DNA from: JBBRVP01 sp038246785
GTDB taxonomy: Bacteria > Actinomycetota > Actinomycetes > Jiangellales > Jiangellaceae
Length of the DNA stretch: 64,000 nt
Reading direction: 5' to 3'
Assembly: GCA_038246785.1 (NCBI GenBank)
Contig: JBBRVP010000005.1
Span: 62,001-126,000, forward strand
The notes under the pieces were generated by a model. It ran no database searches. It was not told where the DNA came from and saw only the letters and a program-made list of their open reading frames with translations. Shown in pieces: positions 17,491-27,100 of this stretch (position 1 is its first letter; each line of letters begins with the position of its first letter). Made by a program: the position numbers and the translations under genes.

Positions 17491-19863
17491 TCAGACCGCG
17501 GCGGCCCGCAGTTTCTCGGCGAGCTCGCCGGCGCGCTCGCGCGAGAGCGGGCGGCCTCGTGAGTCGAGCACGTAGAAGACGTCGACGGCCTCGGCGCCGA
17601 GCGTGCCGACCACGGCGGTGAGGATGCTCACCCGACCGCCGGCCAGGGCAACCGCGAGCCGGTGCAGCAGGCCCGGGGCGTCGTGGGCGCGGACCTCGAC
17701 CACGCTGGCCCGGTCGGTGACGCCCTCCAACACGTCGACACGCGGCGGGGGGACCGGCAGCCGCCCGCGGGGAGGCTGCTGACTGCGTCCGGCCAGCCGG
17801 GCCGCCACGTCGAGCCGGCCATCCACGGCACGCAGCACGTCCTCGCGCAGCCGGGCGGAGTCGGGACCGTCGCCCTGCCGCGAGCAGACGGCCCAGACCT
17901 GTGCAGCCATGCCGTCGAGGGTCTGCGCCGACACGCCGCGCACGTCGAGGCGGTGCAGCATGAGCACGCCGGCCACCGTCGCCAGCAGGCCCGGCCGGTC
18001 GGGGGCCACCACGGTGACCCGGGTGTCGGAGTCCCCTGACGCGTGCCAGTCGCCGCCGTGCTCGGCTACCACGGTCGAGTGCCCCGAGCGCAGCAGGTCT
18101 TCCTGCCAGCACTCGAGGCGGTCCGGCGCGGGCGGTGCGGCGCCGGCGAGCCGGGCCCGGGTGCGCTCGACGAGGTCACGCACGAGGGCCGCCCGCCACG
18201 GAGTCCAGGTCACCGGTCCGGCTGCGGTGGCGTCGGCCTCGGTCAGCGCGGCCAACAGGTCGAGGGTCTCCCGGTCGCCCACCGCGGTGACCACGTGCTG
18301 CACCGTCGCCGGGTCGTCGAGGTCGCGGCGGGTCGCCGTCATCGGCAGCAGGAGGTGGTGGCGGACCAGCAGGGACACCAGCTCGGCATCGGCGTCGGTG
18401 AAACCGAGCCGGTGCGCGACGCCGAGGGCCAGCGCGGCGCCCGTACGGCTGTGGTCGCCGGGCTCGCCCTTCCCGACGTCGTGCAGCAGGCCGGCGAGCA
18501 GGAGCAGGTCGGGCCGCGACACCGCACGGGTCAGGCGGGCGGCCTCGACCGCGGTCTGCGTGCTGTGCCGGTCGACGGTGTGTCGGTGCAGCGAGTTGCG
18601 TTGGGGTCTGAAGCGCAGGGCCTCCCACTCCGGCAGCCAGCGCACGACGAGGCCGACGAACTCCAGGGCTTCCCACACGCGCAGGGCCGGCTCGCCGGCA
18701 CCGAGCAGCGTGATCAGCGCTTCTCGCGCCTCGCGCGGCCATGGCGCCGGCAGCGGCGGTGCCGTACCGAGCCGAGCGGCGGTCGCCGGGGCGAGCGGAA
18801 GCCCGGCCTGCGCCGCGGCCGCGGCGGCCCGCAGCGGCAGTACCGGGTCGCTGTCGGGGTGGGCGTCGGGCGCCAGCACCGCCTCGCCGTCGTGGGCCAG
18901 GACGCCTGGCGCGAGCTGTCCGCCGACGCTCGGCCGGCCCGGCAGGCGCGGGCCCGGACGGCTCGGCCGCAGCACCCGGTCGACGGCGCGCCAGGTGATC
19001 TCGGCGGCGTAGGCGATGGTGCGTCCGGACGCGGAGACCCTTCCCAGCAGGTCGTCGGCCCCTCCGCGCAGGCGCAGGCGCGCCGCGACGACGTCCTGCT
19101 CCTGCAGCAGCAGCCGGTCGCCCGGGCGGCCGGGCGGCCGGTGCAGCGCGTCGCGCACGCAGAGCAGCCACTCGCGGGCCGGCTCAACCCCCCCGTGAGG
19201 CGCGTCGGCGAGCCAGGATGCCGCCACCGCGCGCAGCACGAGGGTGTCACGCAGGCCGCCCTCGGCGTCGACGATGTCGGGCTCGAGCAGGAAGGCCAGC
19301 TCGCCGACCCGGGCGTGCCGCCGGCGGGTGAGCTCGGCCAGCTCGGCGAGCCGTCGGCGGCCGTCACGGCGCCAGTCGGCGAGCACCGCCGAGCGCAGCC
19401 GGTCACCGAGGGCGCGCTCCCCCGCGACCACGCGGGCGTCCATCAGTCCCATGGCCGCCCGCGGGTCCCGGGAGGCGACCGCACGGGCCTCAGCCAGGCT
19501 GCGTACCGAGTGGTCGACGTCGACGCCGGCGTCCCATAGCGGGTAGAGAACGGCGTCGGTCAGGGCGGCCACGTCGGTGTCCGCGTGCTCCCCGTTGTGC
19601 AGGACGAGCAGGTCGAGGTCGCTGCCGGGCAGCAGCTCTCGGCGGCCGTAGCCCCCGACCGCCACGAGCGCGACCCCGCGCCCACCACCGCTGGCGGCCA
19701 GCAGACCGTGCAGCCAGTCGTCGGCGCTGTCCGACAGCGCCCGCCGGCGTTGCGTTGGTGTGAGGTCCTCGCGCGCGCTGAGCTGGCTGCGCCGACGCCG
19801 GAACGCGGAGGCGCCCGCAGGGGTTCCCCCCGCAGGCGCCTCCTCGCTCGTGCCGGTTGTCAC
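17491..19863 (-). CDS. glnD: [Protein-PII] uridylyl/adenylyl-transferase GlnD
   Basis: GlnD modifies and de-modifies the PII protein encoded just upstream. The 790-residue protein has the nucleotidyltransferase motif GGYGRRELLPGSDLDLL at about 70-86 with the two catalytic Asp residues. It continues with the GlnD uridylyltransferase helical region, an HD domain (LLAGLLHDVGKGEPGDHS, about 465) and two C-terminal ACT domains (VTVVAPDRPGLLATVAGVL; VRAHDAPGLLHRLAVAL). In actinomycetes the homologue adenylylates PII. It starts 8 nt after the glnB stop and is the last gene of amtB-glnB-glnD. Confidence 0.96.
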   Translation of the reverse strand: MTTGTSEEAPAGGTPAGASAFRRRRSQLSAREDLTPTQRRRALSDSADDWLHGLLAASGGGRGVALVAVGGYGRRELLPGSDLDLLVLHNGEHADTDVAALTDAVLYPLWDAGVDVDHSVRSLAEARAVASRDPRAAMGLMDARVVAGERALGDRLRSAVLADWRRDGRRRLAELAELTRRRHARVGELAFLLEPDIVDAEGGLRDTLVLRAVAASWLADAPHGGVEPAREWLLCVRDALHRPPGRPGDRLLLQEQDVVAARLRLRGGADDLLGRVSASGRTIAYAAEITWRAVDRVLRPSRPGPRLPGRPSVGGQLAPGVLAHDGEAVLAPDAHPDSDPVLPLRAAAAAAQAGLPLAPATAARLGTAPPLPAPWPREAREALITLLGAGEPALRVWEALEFVGLVVRWLPEWEALRFRPQRNSLHRHTVDRHSTQTAVEAARLTRAVSRPDLLLLAGLLHDVGKGEPGDHSRTGAALALGVAHRLGFTDADAELVSLLVRHHLLLPMTATRRDLDDPATVQHVVTAVGDRETLDLLAALTEADATAAGPVTWTPWRAALVRDLVERTRARLAGAAPPAPDRLECWQEDLLRSGHSTVVAEHGGDWHASGDSDTRVTVVAPDRPGLLATVAGVLMLHRLDVRGVSAQTLDGMAAQVWAVCSRQGDGPDSARLREDVLRAVDGRLDVAARLAGRSQQPPRGRLPVPPPRVDVLEGVTDRASVVEVRAHDAPGLLHRLAVALAGGRVSILTAVVGTLGAEAVDVFYVLDSRGRPLSRERAGELAEKLRAAAV

Positions 19864-19871
19864 GACCGGTC

Positions 19872-20210
19872 CTACAGCGCGTCCGTGCCGCGCTCACCCG
19901 TGCGCACCCGCACCACCGTCTCGACGGGGGTGACCCACACCTTGCCGTCGCCGATCCGACCGGTCTGGGCCGACTTGACGACGACCTCCACCACGTCGTC
20001 GGCATCGATGTCGTCGACCAGCACCTCGATGCGGGCCTTCGGCACCAGGTCGACGGTGTACTCCGCGCCCCGGTAGACCTCGGTGTGCCCCTTCTGCCGG
20101 CCGTAGCCGCTGGCCTCGGTGACGGTCATGCCGTGCACCCCGAAGGTCTCCAGCGCTGCCCGGACCTCCTCGATCCGGAACGGCTTGACGACCGCGGTGA
20201 CGAGCTTCAT
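19872..20210 (-). CDS. glnB: Nitrogen regulatory PII protein (GlnB/GlnK)
   Basis: PII senses 2-oxoglutarate and ATP/ADP and blocks AmtB when nitrogen is sufficient. The 112-residue protein has the family length, the T-loop sequence GRQKGHTEVYRGAEY with the modifiable Y51, and the C-loop GRIGDGKVWVTPVETVVRVRTGERG. The ATG at 20210 overlaps the amtB stop by 4 nt, so production is coupled to the transporter. Linkage to amtB argues for the GlnK-type role. Confidence 0.97.
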   Translation of the reverse strand: MKLVTAVVKPFRIEEVRAALETFGVHGMTVTEASGYGRQKGHTEVYRGAEYTVDLVPKARIEVLVDDIDADDVVEVVVKSAQTGRIGDGKVWVTPVETVVRVRTGERGTDAL

Positions 20211-21550
20211 GCGGAGACCTCCTCGTGGTCGGGCACGCGCGCCCCCGGGGCGGCGGACGAGTGCTGCGAACTGCCGGAGCTGCCGAGGAAGTCGTAGCCC
20301 GACTCGGCGTGCTCGGCGAGGTCGATGCCGGTGACCTCGTCCTCCTCGCTGACGCGGAAGCCCAGACCCGGGACGGCCTTGATCGCTGTCCCGAGCGCCA
20401 GTGCGATGAGGAAGGAGTATGCGAACACCGAAAAGGCTCCGGTGGCCTGCTTGCCCAGCAGCGAGAGGCCGCCGCCGTAGAACAGCCCGTCCGAGCCGGC
20501 CTCGTTGACGCGCGTGGTGGCGAAGAAACCGAGGTAGAGACAACCGACGATCCCGCCGACGAGGTGGACGGCCACCACGTCGAGCGAGTCGTCGAAGCCG
20601 AACCGGAACTTCAGGCCCACAGCCAGCGCACACACCGCGCCGGCCACCAGGCCGAGCAGCACCGCGGCCCACGGTGCGAGGAAGGCGCAAGCGGGAGTGA
20701 TGGCGACCAGGCCCGCGACCGCTCCGGAGGCCGCACCGAGGCTGGTGGGGCGCCCGTCTCGTACCCTCTCCACGGCCAGCCAGCCAAGCACGGCGGCCGA
20801 CGTGGCGACCATCGTGTTGGTGAAGGCGACCGCGGCGAGCTGGGTGGCGCCAAGCGCGGAGCCGGCGTTGAAGCCGAACCAGCCGAACCACAGCAGGGCG
20901 GCCCCGATCATGACCAGCGGGAGGTTGTGCGGGCGCATCGGGTCGCGGCGCCACCCGATGCGCCGGCCGAGCACGATCGCGAGCGCCAGTCCGGCCGCGC
21001 CGGCATTGATGTGCACGGCGGTGCCTCCGGCGAAGTCGAGGACGCCGAGCTTGGCCAGCCACCCGGGGCCTTGCCCGAGCGGGTCGATGCCGCCGAAGTC
21101 GAACACCCAGTGGGCGACCGGGAAGTAAACGATCGTCACCCACACCGCCACGAAGACGGCCCAGCCGAGGAAGCGCGCCCGCTCGGCGATCGCGCCGCTG
21201 ATCAGCGCCGGGGTGATGACCGCGAACATCAGCTGGAACATCGCGAAGGCGAGCATCGGGATCGGGTACTCACCGCCGTTGACCGCCAGCCTGTTGATCG
21301 CCTCGCCGAGACCGATGTCGGACAGGCCGCCCCAGAAGCCGTTCCCGGTGTTGCCGAACGCGACGGAGAAGCCGAACAGGACCCACAGCACCGAGACGAT
21401 GCCGATCGTGATGAAGCTCATCATGAGCATGTTGAGCACGCTCTTCACGCGGACCATGCCGCCGTAGAAGAACGCGAGACCCGGGGTCATGAGCAGCACC
21501 AGGGCGGCGCTGGCCAGGACCCAGGCGGTGTCACCGGCATTGAGCTCCAT
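20207..21550 (-). CDS. amtB: Ammonium transporter AmtB
   Basis: Trimeric ammonium channel of the cytoplasmic membrane, 447 residues with about eleven hydrophobic segments. Family landmarks are TPGLAFFYGGMVRVKSVLNML near the start, GGTAVHINAGAAGLA and HLVGGIVGCLYLG with the paired pore histidines, and FGFDDSLDVVAVH. The cytoplasmic tail is polar and ends near the glnB start. ATG 21550 is the first conserved start; upstream lies a non-coding region containing GlnR-like boxes. Confidence 0.96.
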   Translation of the reverse strand: MELNAGDTAWVLASAALVLLMTPGLAFFYGGMVRVKSVLNMLMMSFITIGIVSVLWVLFGFSVAFGNTGNGFWGGLSDIGLGEAINRLAVNGGEYPIPMLAFAMFQLMFAVITPALISGAIAERARFLGWAVFVAVWVTIVYFPVAHWVFDFGGIDPLGQGPGWLAKLGVLDFAGGTAVHINAGAAGLALAIVLGRRIGWRRDPMRPHNLPLVMIGAALLWFGWFGFNAGSALGATQLAAVAFTNTMVATSAAVLGWLAVERVRDGRPTSLGAASGAVAGLVAITPACAFLAPWAAVLLGLVAGAVCALAVGLKFRFGFDDSLDVVAVHLVGGIVGCLYLGFFATTRVNEAGSDGLFYGGGLSLLGKQATGAFSVFAYSFLIALALGTAIKAVPGLGFRVSEEDEVTGIDLAEHAESGYDFLGSSGSSQHSSAAPGARVPDHEEVSA

Positions 21551-21679
21551 CGGCAACCCTCCATGACAGTGGCCCGCAGGCCGCGGTTCGTGGCGGTGAC
21601 TCACGCCCGTGGGCGCCACCCGGGGACGAGACGTTGCGTGCAGAGTGCTGGCCCGGTGTTGCCGGATCCGGCAGCGCGA

Positions 21680-21715
21680 GTTACGCATCGGTGACGGATG
21701 TCCCGGCCGTGTTAC
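21680..21715 (-). promoter_or_regulatory. Candidate GlnR-binding boxes upstream of amtB
   Basis: Four pentamers lie in a row, read on the plus strand: GTTAC (21680), GTGAC (21691), GTCCC (21700) and GTTAC (21711). On the coding strand they read GTAAC-n6-GGGAC and GTCAC-n6-GTAAC, close to the actinobacterial GlnR consensus gTnAC-n6-GaAAC. The gap between the two boxes is 4 nt rather than the more usual 6. amtB-glnK-glnD is a classic GlnR target, so activation under nitrogen limitation is expected. Confidence 0.6.
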
Positions 21716-21759
21716 GGGGATGTGTCGCCCCTGCCCCGCGCCCCGCCGCCCCCCCGGAT

Positions 21760-21865
21760 CAGTCAGGCTCTGGCGGGGCCCCAACCACGGCAGAGCCTGA
21801 CTGGTCGGCCGCCCTGGTGAGCAGTCAGGCCCTGGCGTGGCCCCAACCACGGCAGAGCCTGACTG
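21760..21865 (-). terminator. Two tandem hairpin repeats downstream of ftsY
   Basis: Copy 1 has arms CAGTCAGGCTCTG (21760-21772) and CAGAGCCTGACTG (21791-21803), a perfect 13-bp stem. Copy 2 has arms 21822-21834 and 21853-21865 with one mismatch. The copies repeat with a 62-bp period, including the loop and the flank ending GGTCGGCCGCCC. They lie just beyond the ftsY stop and are likely transcription-terminating hairpins without U-tracts. The core GGCAGAGCCTGAC recurs at 39.27 kb. Confidence 0.7.
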
Positions 21866-21907
21866 GTCGGCCGCCCCACCGGAGGGCGGGGGAGGTGAGG
21901 GGCCGGG

Positions 21908-23107
21908 TCAGCCGAGGATGCCGTCGACGAAGGCCGCCGGGTCGAACGGCGCGAGGTCGTCCGGGCCCTCGCCGAGACCGACGAGCTTGACGGGTACGCC
22001 GAGCTCGCGCTGCACCGCGACGACGATGCCGCCCTTGGCCGTGCCGTCCAGCTTGGCCAGCACGATGCCGCTCACGTCGACGACCTCAGAGAAGACCTTG
22101 GCCTGGGCGAGGCCGTTCTGGCCGGTGGTCGCATCAAGCACGAGCAGCACCTCGTCGACCGGGCCGTGTCGTTCGAGCACCCGCTTGACCTTGCCGAGCT
22201 CGTCCATGAGGCCGACCTTGTTCTGCAATCGGCCGGCGGTGTCGATGACCACGACGTCGGCCTCGACCTCGGTCCCGATCCGGACGGCGTCGTAGGCCAC
22301 GGCCGCGGGGTCGCCGCCCTCCCGCTCGGCGCGCACGACGGGGACGCCGACCCGATCACCCCACGTCTGCAGCTGCTCGGACGCGGCGGCGCGAAACGTG
22401 TCGGCCGCACCGAGCACGACGTCCTTGTGCTCTGCGACGAGCACCCGGGCGAGCTTGCCCACCGTGGTCGTCTTCCCGGTGCCGTTGACGCCGACGACGA
22501 GCAGCACGGCGGGTCGCCCACCGAACCGTTCGACGGCGAGCCGGCGGTCCATGGTCGGGTCGACGAGCGCGACGAGCTCCTCGCGGAGGACGGCGCGGGC
22601 GCGCTCCGGGGAGTCGACCCCCTCGACGCGGATGCGGGTACGCAGCCGCTCGACCAGCTCCTGGGTGGGGGCGACGCCGAGGTCGCTGGTCAGCAGCGTG
22701 TCTTCGACCTCCTCCCAGGTCTCCTCGTCCAGGCGGTCACGCGAGAGCAGGCCGAGCAGCACCCGGCCGAGCGCACCCTGCGAGCGGGACAGCCGCGCGC
22801 GCAGCCGCAGCAGGCGTCCGGCGACCGGCTCCGGCCGCTCGAACGCCGGCAGCGCCTCGACCGGCGGCAGCTCCCCCTCGACCGGAGGTGCGGCCGCGCC
22901 GGGCAGGTCCGGCAGCTCGACCGTCGACAGCGGGCGCTTGGGCGTGTCGACCGGCGGGCCGTCGTCGTCGCCGACGCCAGGGCCCCGGTCGACGCCGGGC
23001 TGGGGCGGCGACGACGGAGCCGCCCGGCGCCGTCGTGGCACGACAAGGGCGACCACGGCCAGTGCCAGGAGCACGACGACGCCGACGGCGATGAGCAGGT
23101 ACTCCAC
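21908..23107 (-). CDS. ftsY: SRP receptor FtsY
   Basis: FtsY docks the SRP-ribosome complex at the membrane. The 399-residue protein starts with a hydrophobic segment (YLLIAVGVVVLLALAVVALVV, residues 3-23). An acidic, Pro-rich A region to about residue 95 follows, then the NG domain with GVNGTGKTTTVGKLA, DTFRAAA, DTAGRLQNK and KLDGTAKGG. An N-terminal membrane segment is typical for actinomycetes. The start is GTG 23107. It is the downstream member of the smc-HAD-small-protein-ftsY run. Confidence 0.97.
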   Translation of the reverse strand: MEYLLIAVGVVVLLALAVVALVVPRRRRAAPSSPPQPGVDRGPGVGDDDGPPVDTPKRPLSTVELPDLPGAAAPPVEGELPPVEALPAFERPEPVAGRLLRLRARLSRSQGALGRVLLGLLSRDRLDEETWEEVEDTLLTSDLGVAPTQELVERLRTRIRVEGVDSPERARAVLREELVALVDPTMDRRLAVERFGGRPAVLLVVGVNGTGKTTTVGKLARVLVAEHKDVVLGAADTFRAAASEQLQTWGDRVGVPVVRAEREGGDPAAVAYDAVRIGTEVEADVVVIDTAGRLQNKVGLMDELGKVKRVLERHGPVDEVLLVLDATTGQNGLAQAKVFSEVVDVSGIVLAKLDGTAKGGIVVAVQRELGVPVKLVGLGEGPDDLAPFDPAAFVDGILG

Positions 23108-23187
23108 GTCGGCATCCTCGCAGCAGCACGGGGTGCTTCACCGGCCGGCCGGAGCGGTCGGGCGTCAGCCGACGACGGGTCCTCCGT

Positions 23188-23469
23188 TCAGGAGGGGTGG
23201 CGGCCGGTGACCCTGCGCACGCCGCCGACGATGCCGTCCTCGACGCGCTCGACGCGCTCACGCATCCGGGCGTCCCGGTCGGGGTCGGAGAGCAGCGCGT
23301 AGTCGGGGTTGGGGACGTCCGGTCGGACCTTGCCCAACAGGCGGCCCAGCGCGTCGGTCAGCCAGGGCGCGCGGTCGCTGCTGCGGCCGCGGTAGGGAAA
23401 GGCGACCGCGATGAGGACGAGGACGGCGATCGTGAGGATGAGCAGCAGGGAGACGACGAGGACTGTCAC
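23188..23469 (-). CDS. Small single-pass membrane protein
   Basis: A 93-residue protein with one N-terminal membrane segment (VLVVSLLLILTIAVLVLIAVAFPY, residues 3-26). A basic turn YRGRSSD and a charged cytoplasmic part follow, ending RDARMRERVERVEDGIVGGVRRVTGRHPS. I do not recognise a family. GTG 23469 puts the hydrophobic segment at the very start; an upstream start at 23529 would add 20 residues without hydrophobic character. It lies between the HAD gene and ftsY, so a role near the membrane is possible but unproven. Confidence 0.7.
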   Translation of the reverse strand: MTVLVVSLLLILTIAVLVLIAVAFPYRGRSSDRAPWLTDALGRLLGKVRPDVPNPDYALLSDPDRDARMRERVERVEDGIVGGVRRVTGRHPS

Positions 23470-23525
23470 GCGTCCAGGTTGCCCTACTGGACACCGTGGT
23501 CCAGTCGCCACGCTGGTGAGACCGC

Positions 23526-24179
23526 TCACTCCTGCGTGGGTGCCGCCTCGCCGGAGCGCTCCAGCAGTCCCCGCCGGACGAGCTGCCCCCGCAGGTCCGC
23601 GGCTCCGCGGTAGCGGTGTGCCGCCAGACCGAACTCGGCGGCACCGCGGACGTACGCGACGGAGTCGTCGACGAACAGGCAGCGCCCGGCTGTGGCGCCG
23701 GCCGCGGCAGCCGCAGCCGCGTAGATGCGCCCGTCGGGCTTGGCCGCTCCTAGCCGGGCGGAGGACACGACGGCGTCGACCTCTTCGTGCAGGCCGAGGC
23801 GGACCAGGTCGAGCTCGAGCCGCGTTGTGCCGTTGCTGACGAGCACCACCGGTGCACCGCTACGCCGGACGTCGCGGACGAGCGCCAGGACGTTGGTGTC
23901 GACCTCGCCGGCGGACTCGCTCCAGTCGGCCACCACGGCGGCCGCAGCCTCGCCACACATCGGCACGAGGGCGCGGGCGATGCCGAGCCGCCACACCTGG
24001 TCGGGCAACTGCCCGGTCACGGCCGGAGCGAGCCGCTGCGGGTCGAAGGCGAGGGCGGCCAGCGTGCCGGCGGGCAGGTCGTGCCGACACTCGAGATCGG
24101 CGGCGAGGCGCGCCTGGGCGTCCCAGCGGCGTAGCACCCCGTCGAGGTCGAGCAGCAGCGCGATCGCTCGGCGCGTCAC
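23526..24179 (-). CDS. HAD superfamily hydrolase
   Basis: A 217-residue phosphatase-like protein. Motif I is LLLDLDGVL (about residues 8-16, nucleophile Asp plus second Asp). Motif II is VLVSNGT, motif III lies in GAAKPDG, and motif IV is CLFVDDS. The layout is that of the small-cap HAD subfamily IA, with a helical cap between motifs I and II. Substrate unknown. Its start overlaps the smc stop by 4 nt (ATGA), so it is probably co-translated with smc. Confidence 0.9.
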   Translation of the reverse strand: MTRRAIALLLDLDGVLRRWDAQARLAADLECRHDLPAGTLAALAFDPQRLAPAVTGQLPDQVWRLGIARALVPMCGEAAAAVVADWSESAGEVDTNVLALVRDVRRSGAPVVLVSNGTTRLELDLVRLGLHEEVDAVVSSARLGAAKPDGRIYAAAAAAAGATAGRCLFVDDSVAYVRGAAEFGLAAHRYRGAADLRGQLVRRGLLERSGEAAPTQE

Positions 24180-27100
24180 GCCGGTGCGGCCTCGCGCAGC
24201 CGTTGGCTGATCACCGTGGTGACACCGTCGCCACGCATCGACGCGCCGTAGAGCGCGTCGGCTACCTCCATGGTGCGCTTCTGGTGGGTGATGACGATCA
24301 GCTGGCTGGTGGTGCGCAGCTCGTCGTACAGCTCGAGGAGCCGCCCGAGGTTGGTGTCGTCGAGCGCGGCCTCCACCTCGTCGAGGATGTAGAACGGGCT
24401 CGGCCGGGCCTTGAACAGGGCGACGAGAAAGGCCACCGCAACCAGGGCGCGCTCGCCGCCGGACAGCAGCGACAGCCGCTTGACCTGCTTGCCGGGCGGG
24501 CGGGCCTCCACCTCGATGCCGGTGGTGAGCAGGTCGCTCGGGTCGGTCAGCACGAGCCGGCCCGCACCGCCGGGGAACAGGCGGGCGAAGGCGGCCTCGA
24601 ACTCGCGCGCCACGTCGGCGTACGCGGCGGCGAAGACCTGCTCGACCCGCTCGTCGACCTCTCGGACGATGTCGAGCAGGTCGCGTCGCGTCTTGTCCAG
24701 GTCGCGCAGCTGCTCGGCGAGGAAGCGCTGGCGCTCCTCGAGGGCGGCGAACTCCTCCAGAGCCAGCGCGTTGACCCTGCCGAGCAGCGCGAGCTGGCGC
24801 TCGGCGGCGCGCAGCCGGCGCTCCTGCTCCGCGCGCACGTACGGCCGGGGCTGCGGCTCCTCGACCCGCCGCTCGGCCGCTCCCGCGGCCGGCCCCTCGT
24901 CCGGCCCCTCGACCTGCGCGGCCTCGTCGGGGGCGCTGGGTGACGGCGGGACCAGCACGTCGGGGCCGTAGCCGGCGAGCAGCTCCTCGACCGGCAGGCC
25001 GTGCTCCTCCGTGGCCTTGCTGACGAGGGCCTCGATCCGCACCCGCTGCTCGGCGCGGGCCAGCTCGTCGCGGTGCACCGAGCCGGTGATCTCGTCGAGC
25101 TCGGCGGAGACCTCCCGGATGCGTGCGCGGAGCCGGTGCAGACCCGACCCGCTCTCGGCGACGCGTCGCTGCCCCTCGTCGCGGTGGCGACCTGCCGCGG
25201 CCAGCGACTGCTCCAGGCGGGCCAGCGTGAGTGCGGCGCCGCGCCCGACCGCCGCCGCGACCTGCGCCTCGCGGGCGCGCCGCTCGCGGCGGCGCTCGGC
25301 CTCCGCCCGGGCTGCGCGCTCCTGGCGGGCCGCCCGCTCGAGCGACTCGGCCCGACCGCCGAGCGACCGCACCCGTTCCTCACCGGTGCGCAGCGCGAGC
25401 CGAGCATCGGTCTCGGCGATCCGGGCGGCTCGGGCCACCTGCTCGAGCCGGTCGTGCTCGGCGGCGTCGGGCTCGCCGGTGCCGTCGTCGCCGCTGCCGT
25501 CGTCGCCGGACTGCTCGGCGGCGGCCAGCCGCGCCTCCAGCTCAGCCAGCCCGGCGAGGGCGCCGTCGCGGGCCGCCTCGGCATCGCTGATCGCCCGGTC
25601 CAGGCGCTCGGCCTCGGCGGCCGCTGCGCGGGCCGCCGAGCCCAGCTGACCGAGCCGCTCGGCCACGGCGGAGAGCTCGGCGTCGGACTCGTGCAGCCGC
25701 CCGAGCGTGGCCTGCACCCGAGCAGCGGCGTCGTCGCGGCTGCGGCGCAACTCACTGAGGGCGAAACGTGACCGCTCGAGCGCGTGCCCGGCGGCGGTGA
25801 GCGCCTCGGCTGCCTCATCGGCGGCGGCCTGAACCTCGAGCAGGCTGGGTGAGTCGGTGGAGCCCCCAGCGGCGAGGTGCGCCCCGAGCAGCTCGCCGTC
25901 GCTGGTGGCGGCCACGACGTCGGGCACCGCCTCGACGAGGGCCCGGGCGGTCGCCAGGTCGTCGACGACCGCGACCTTGTGCAGCACCTGGGCGAGGGCG
26001 GCCTGCAGCGCGGACGGGGCGCTGAGCAGGTCGAGGGCATAGCGCAGCCCCCCCGGCAGGGCGGGCCAGTCCCGGGGCGGCTGGTCGCCCGGTGCGGCCA
26101 CGAGCAGGCGGGCCTGGCCCAGGTCGTCGTCCTTGAGCCGGTGCAGCGCCTCGACCGCCGCGTCGACGGAGTCGACGGCCACCGCCTCGGCCGCGGCACC
26201 GAGGGCGGCGGCCACGGCGGCCTCGGCGCCCGGCTTCACCTGGAGCAGTGCGGCGACGGTGCCGAGCAGCCCGGACACCCGCTCGTCGGCCGCCAGCAGC
26301 ACACCGGCGCCGTCGCGGCGAGTGAGGCCCAGCGCCAGGGCCTCGACGCGAGCGGCCAGCGCAGCGCGCCGCTGCTCGCCAGCCCGCTCCTCCTCGAGCG
26401 CTCTCACGAGCGCGGCCTCCACCTCGGCCAGCGCACGCTCGACCGCAGCGTGCTCGGCGTCGAGGTCCTCCTCACCGACCGACAGGCCGGCCACCGTGGA
26501 TTCGAGGGCGGTGAACTCGTGCTGTGCCGCCGCGGCCCGCGCGGCCGCCTCACCGCGCGCGGCTGCGAGGCGGGCCAGCTCGTCCTCGGCGGCGCCGGCG
26601 CGCGCCCGCAGTGCGTCGACCTGGCCGATCAGCCGGGCCAGGCCCTCCCGCCGGTCCGCGGCGGCCCGGGCCAGCCCGGCCAGCCGGCGGCCTTCCGCCG
26701 CGGCCGCTTCCTCCGCGCCTTGCCGGGCCGCCACCGCCTCGGCCAGCGCCGCCCGGTCGCGGGTCACGCCGGCGGCCAGCTCCTCCTCCTGCTGACGTAC
26801 GCGCGCCGCCTCGGCCTCCAGCGCCACGGGGTCGCGGCCCGGGCTTGGCGGCTCGGCGGCGGCTCCTTGACGCACCCGCTCCGCGGCCAGCGAGGCCGTG
26901 CCGCGCAGTCGCTCGCGCAGGGACGACAACGCGTACCAGGTCTCCTGCGCCGTCGCGAGAGCGGGCGCGGCGGAGCGCGCCTGCTCCTCCAGGCTCGCCT
27001 CCTCCTGGCGTGCCGCAGACGCGGCGGCCGCCAGCGCCGCCTGGCGCTCCCGCAGCGCGGTCTCGTCGGCAACCTCCCTGGCGAGCTCGCCCTGCAGGCG

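Larger units (their letters stand above)
21551..21907. other. Intergenic region between ftsY and amtB
   Basis: About 357 bp without a gene. The amtB-proximal half holds GlnR-like boxes (21680-21715). The ftsY-proximal half holds two tandem copies of a hairpin-forming repeat (21760-21865). Confidence 0.75.

Noticed and set aside
20225..21694. A 489-codon plus-strand frame opposite amtB.
   Set aside because: Composition is Glu/Arg/His/Asp-rich without any domain, as expected from the complement of a high-GC membrane-protein gene; amtB itself is fully conserved.
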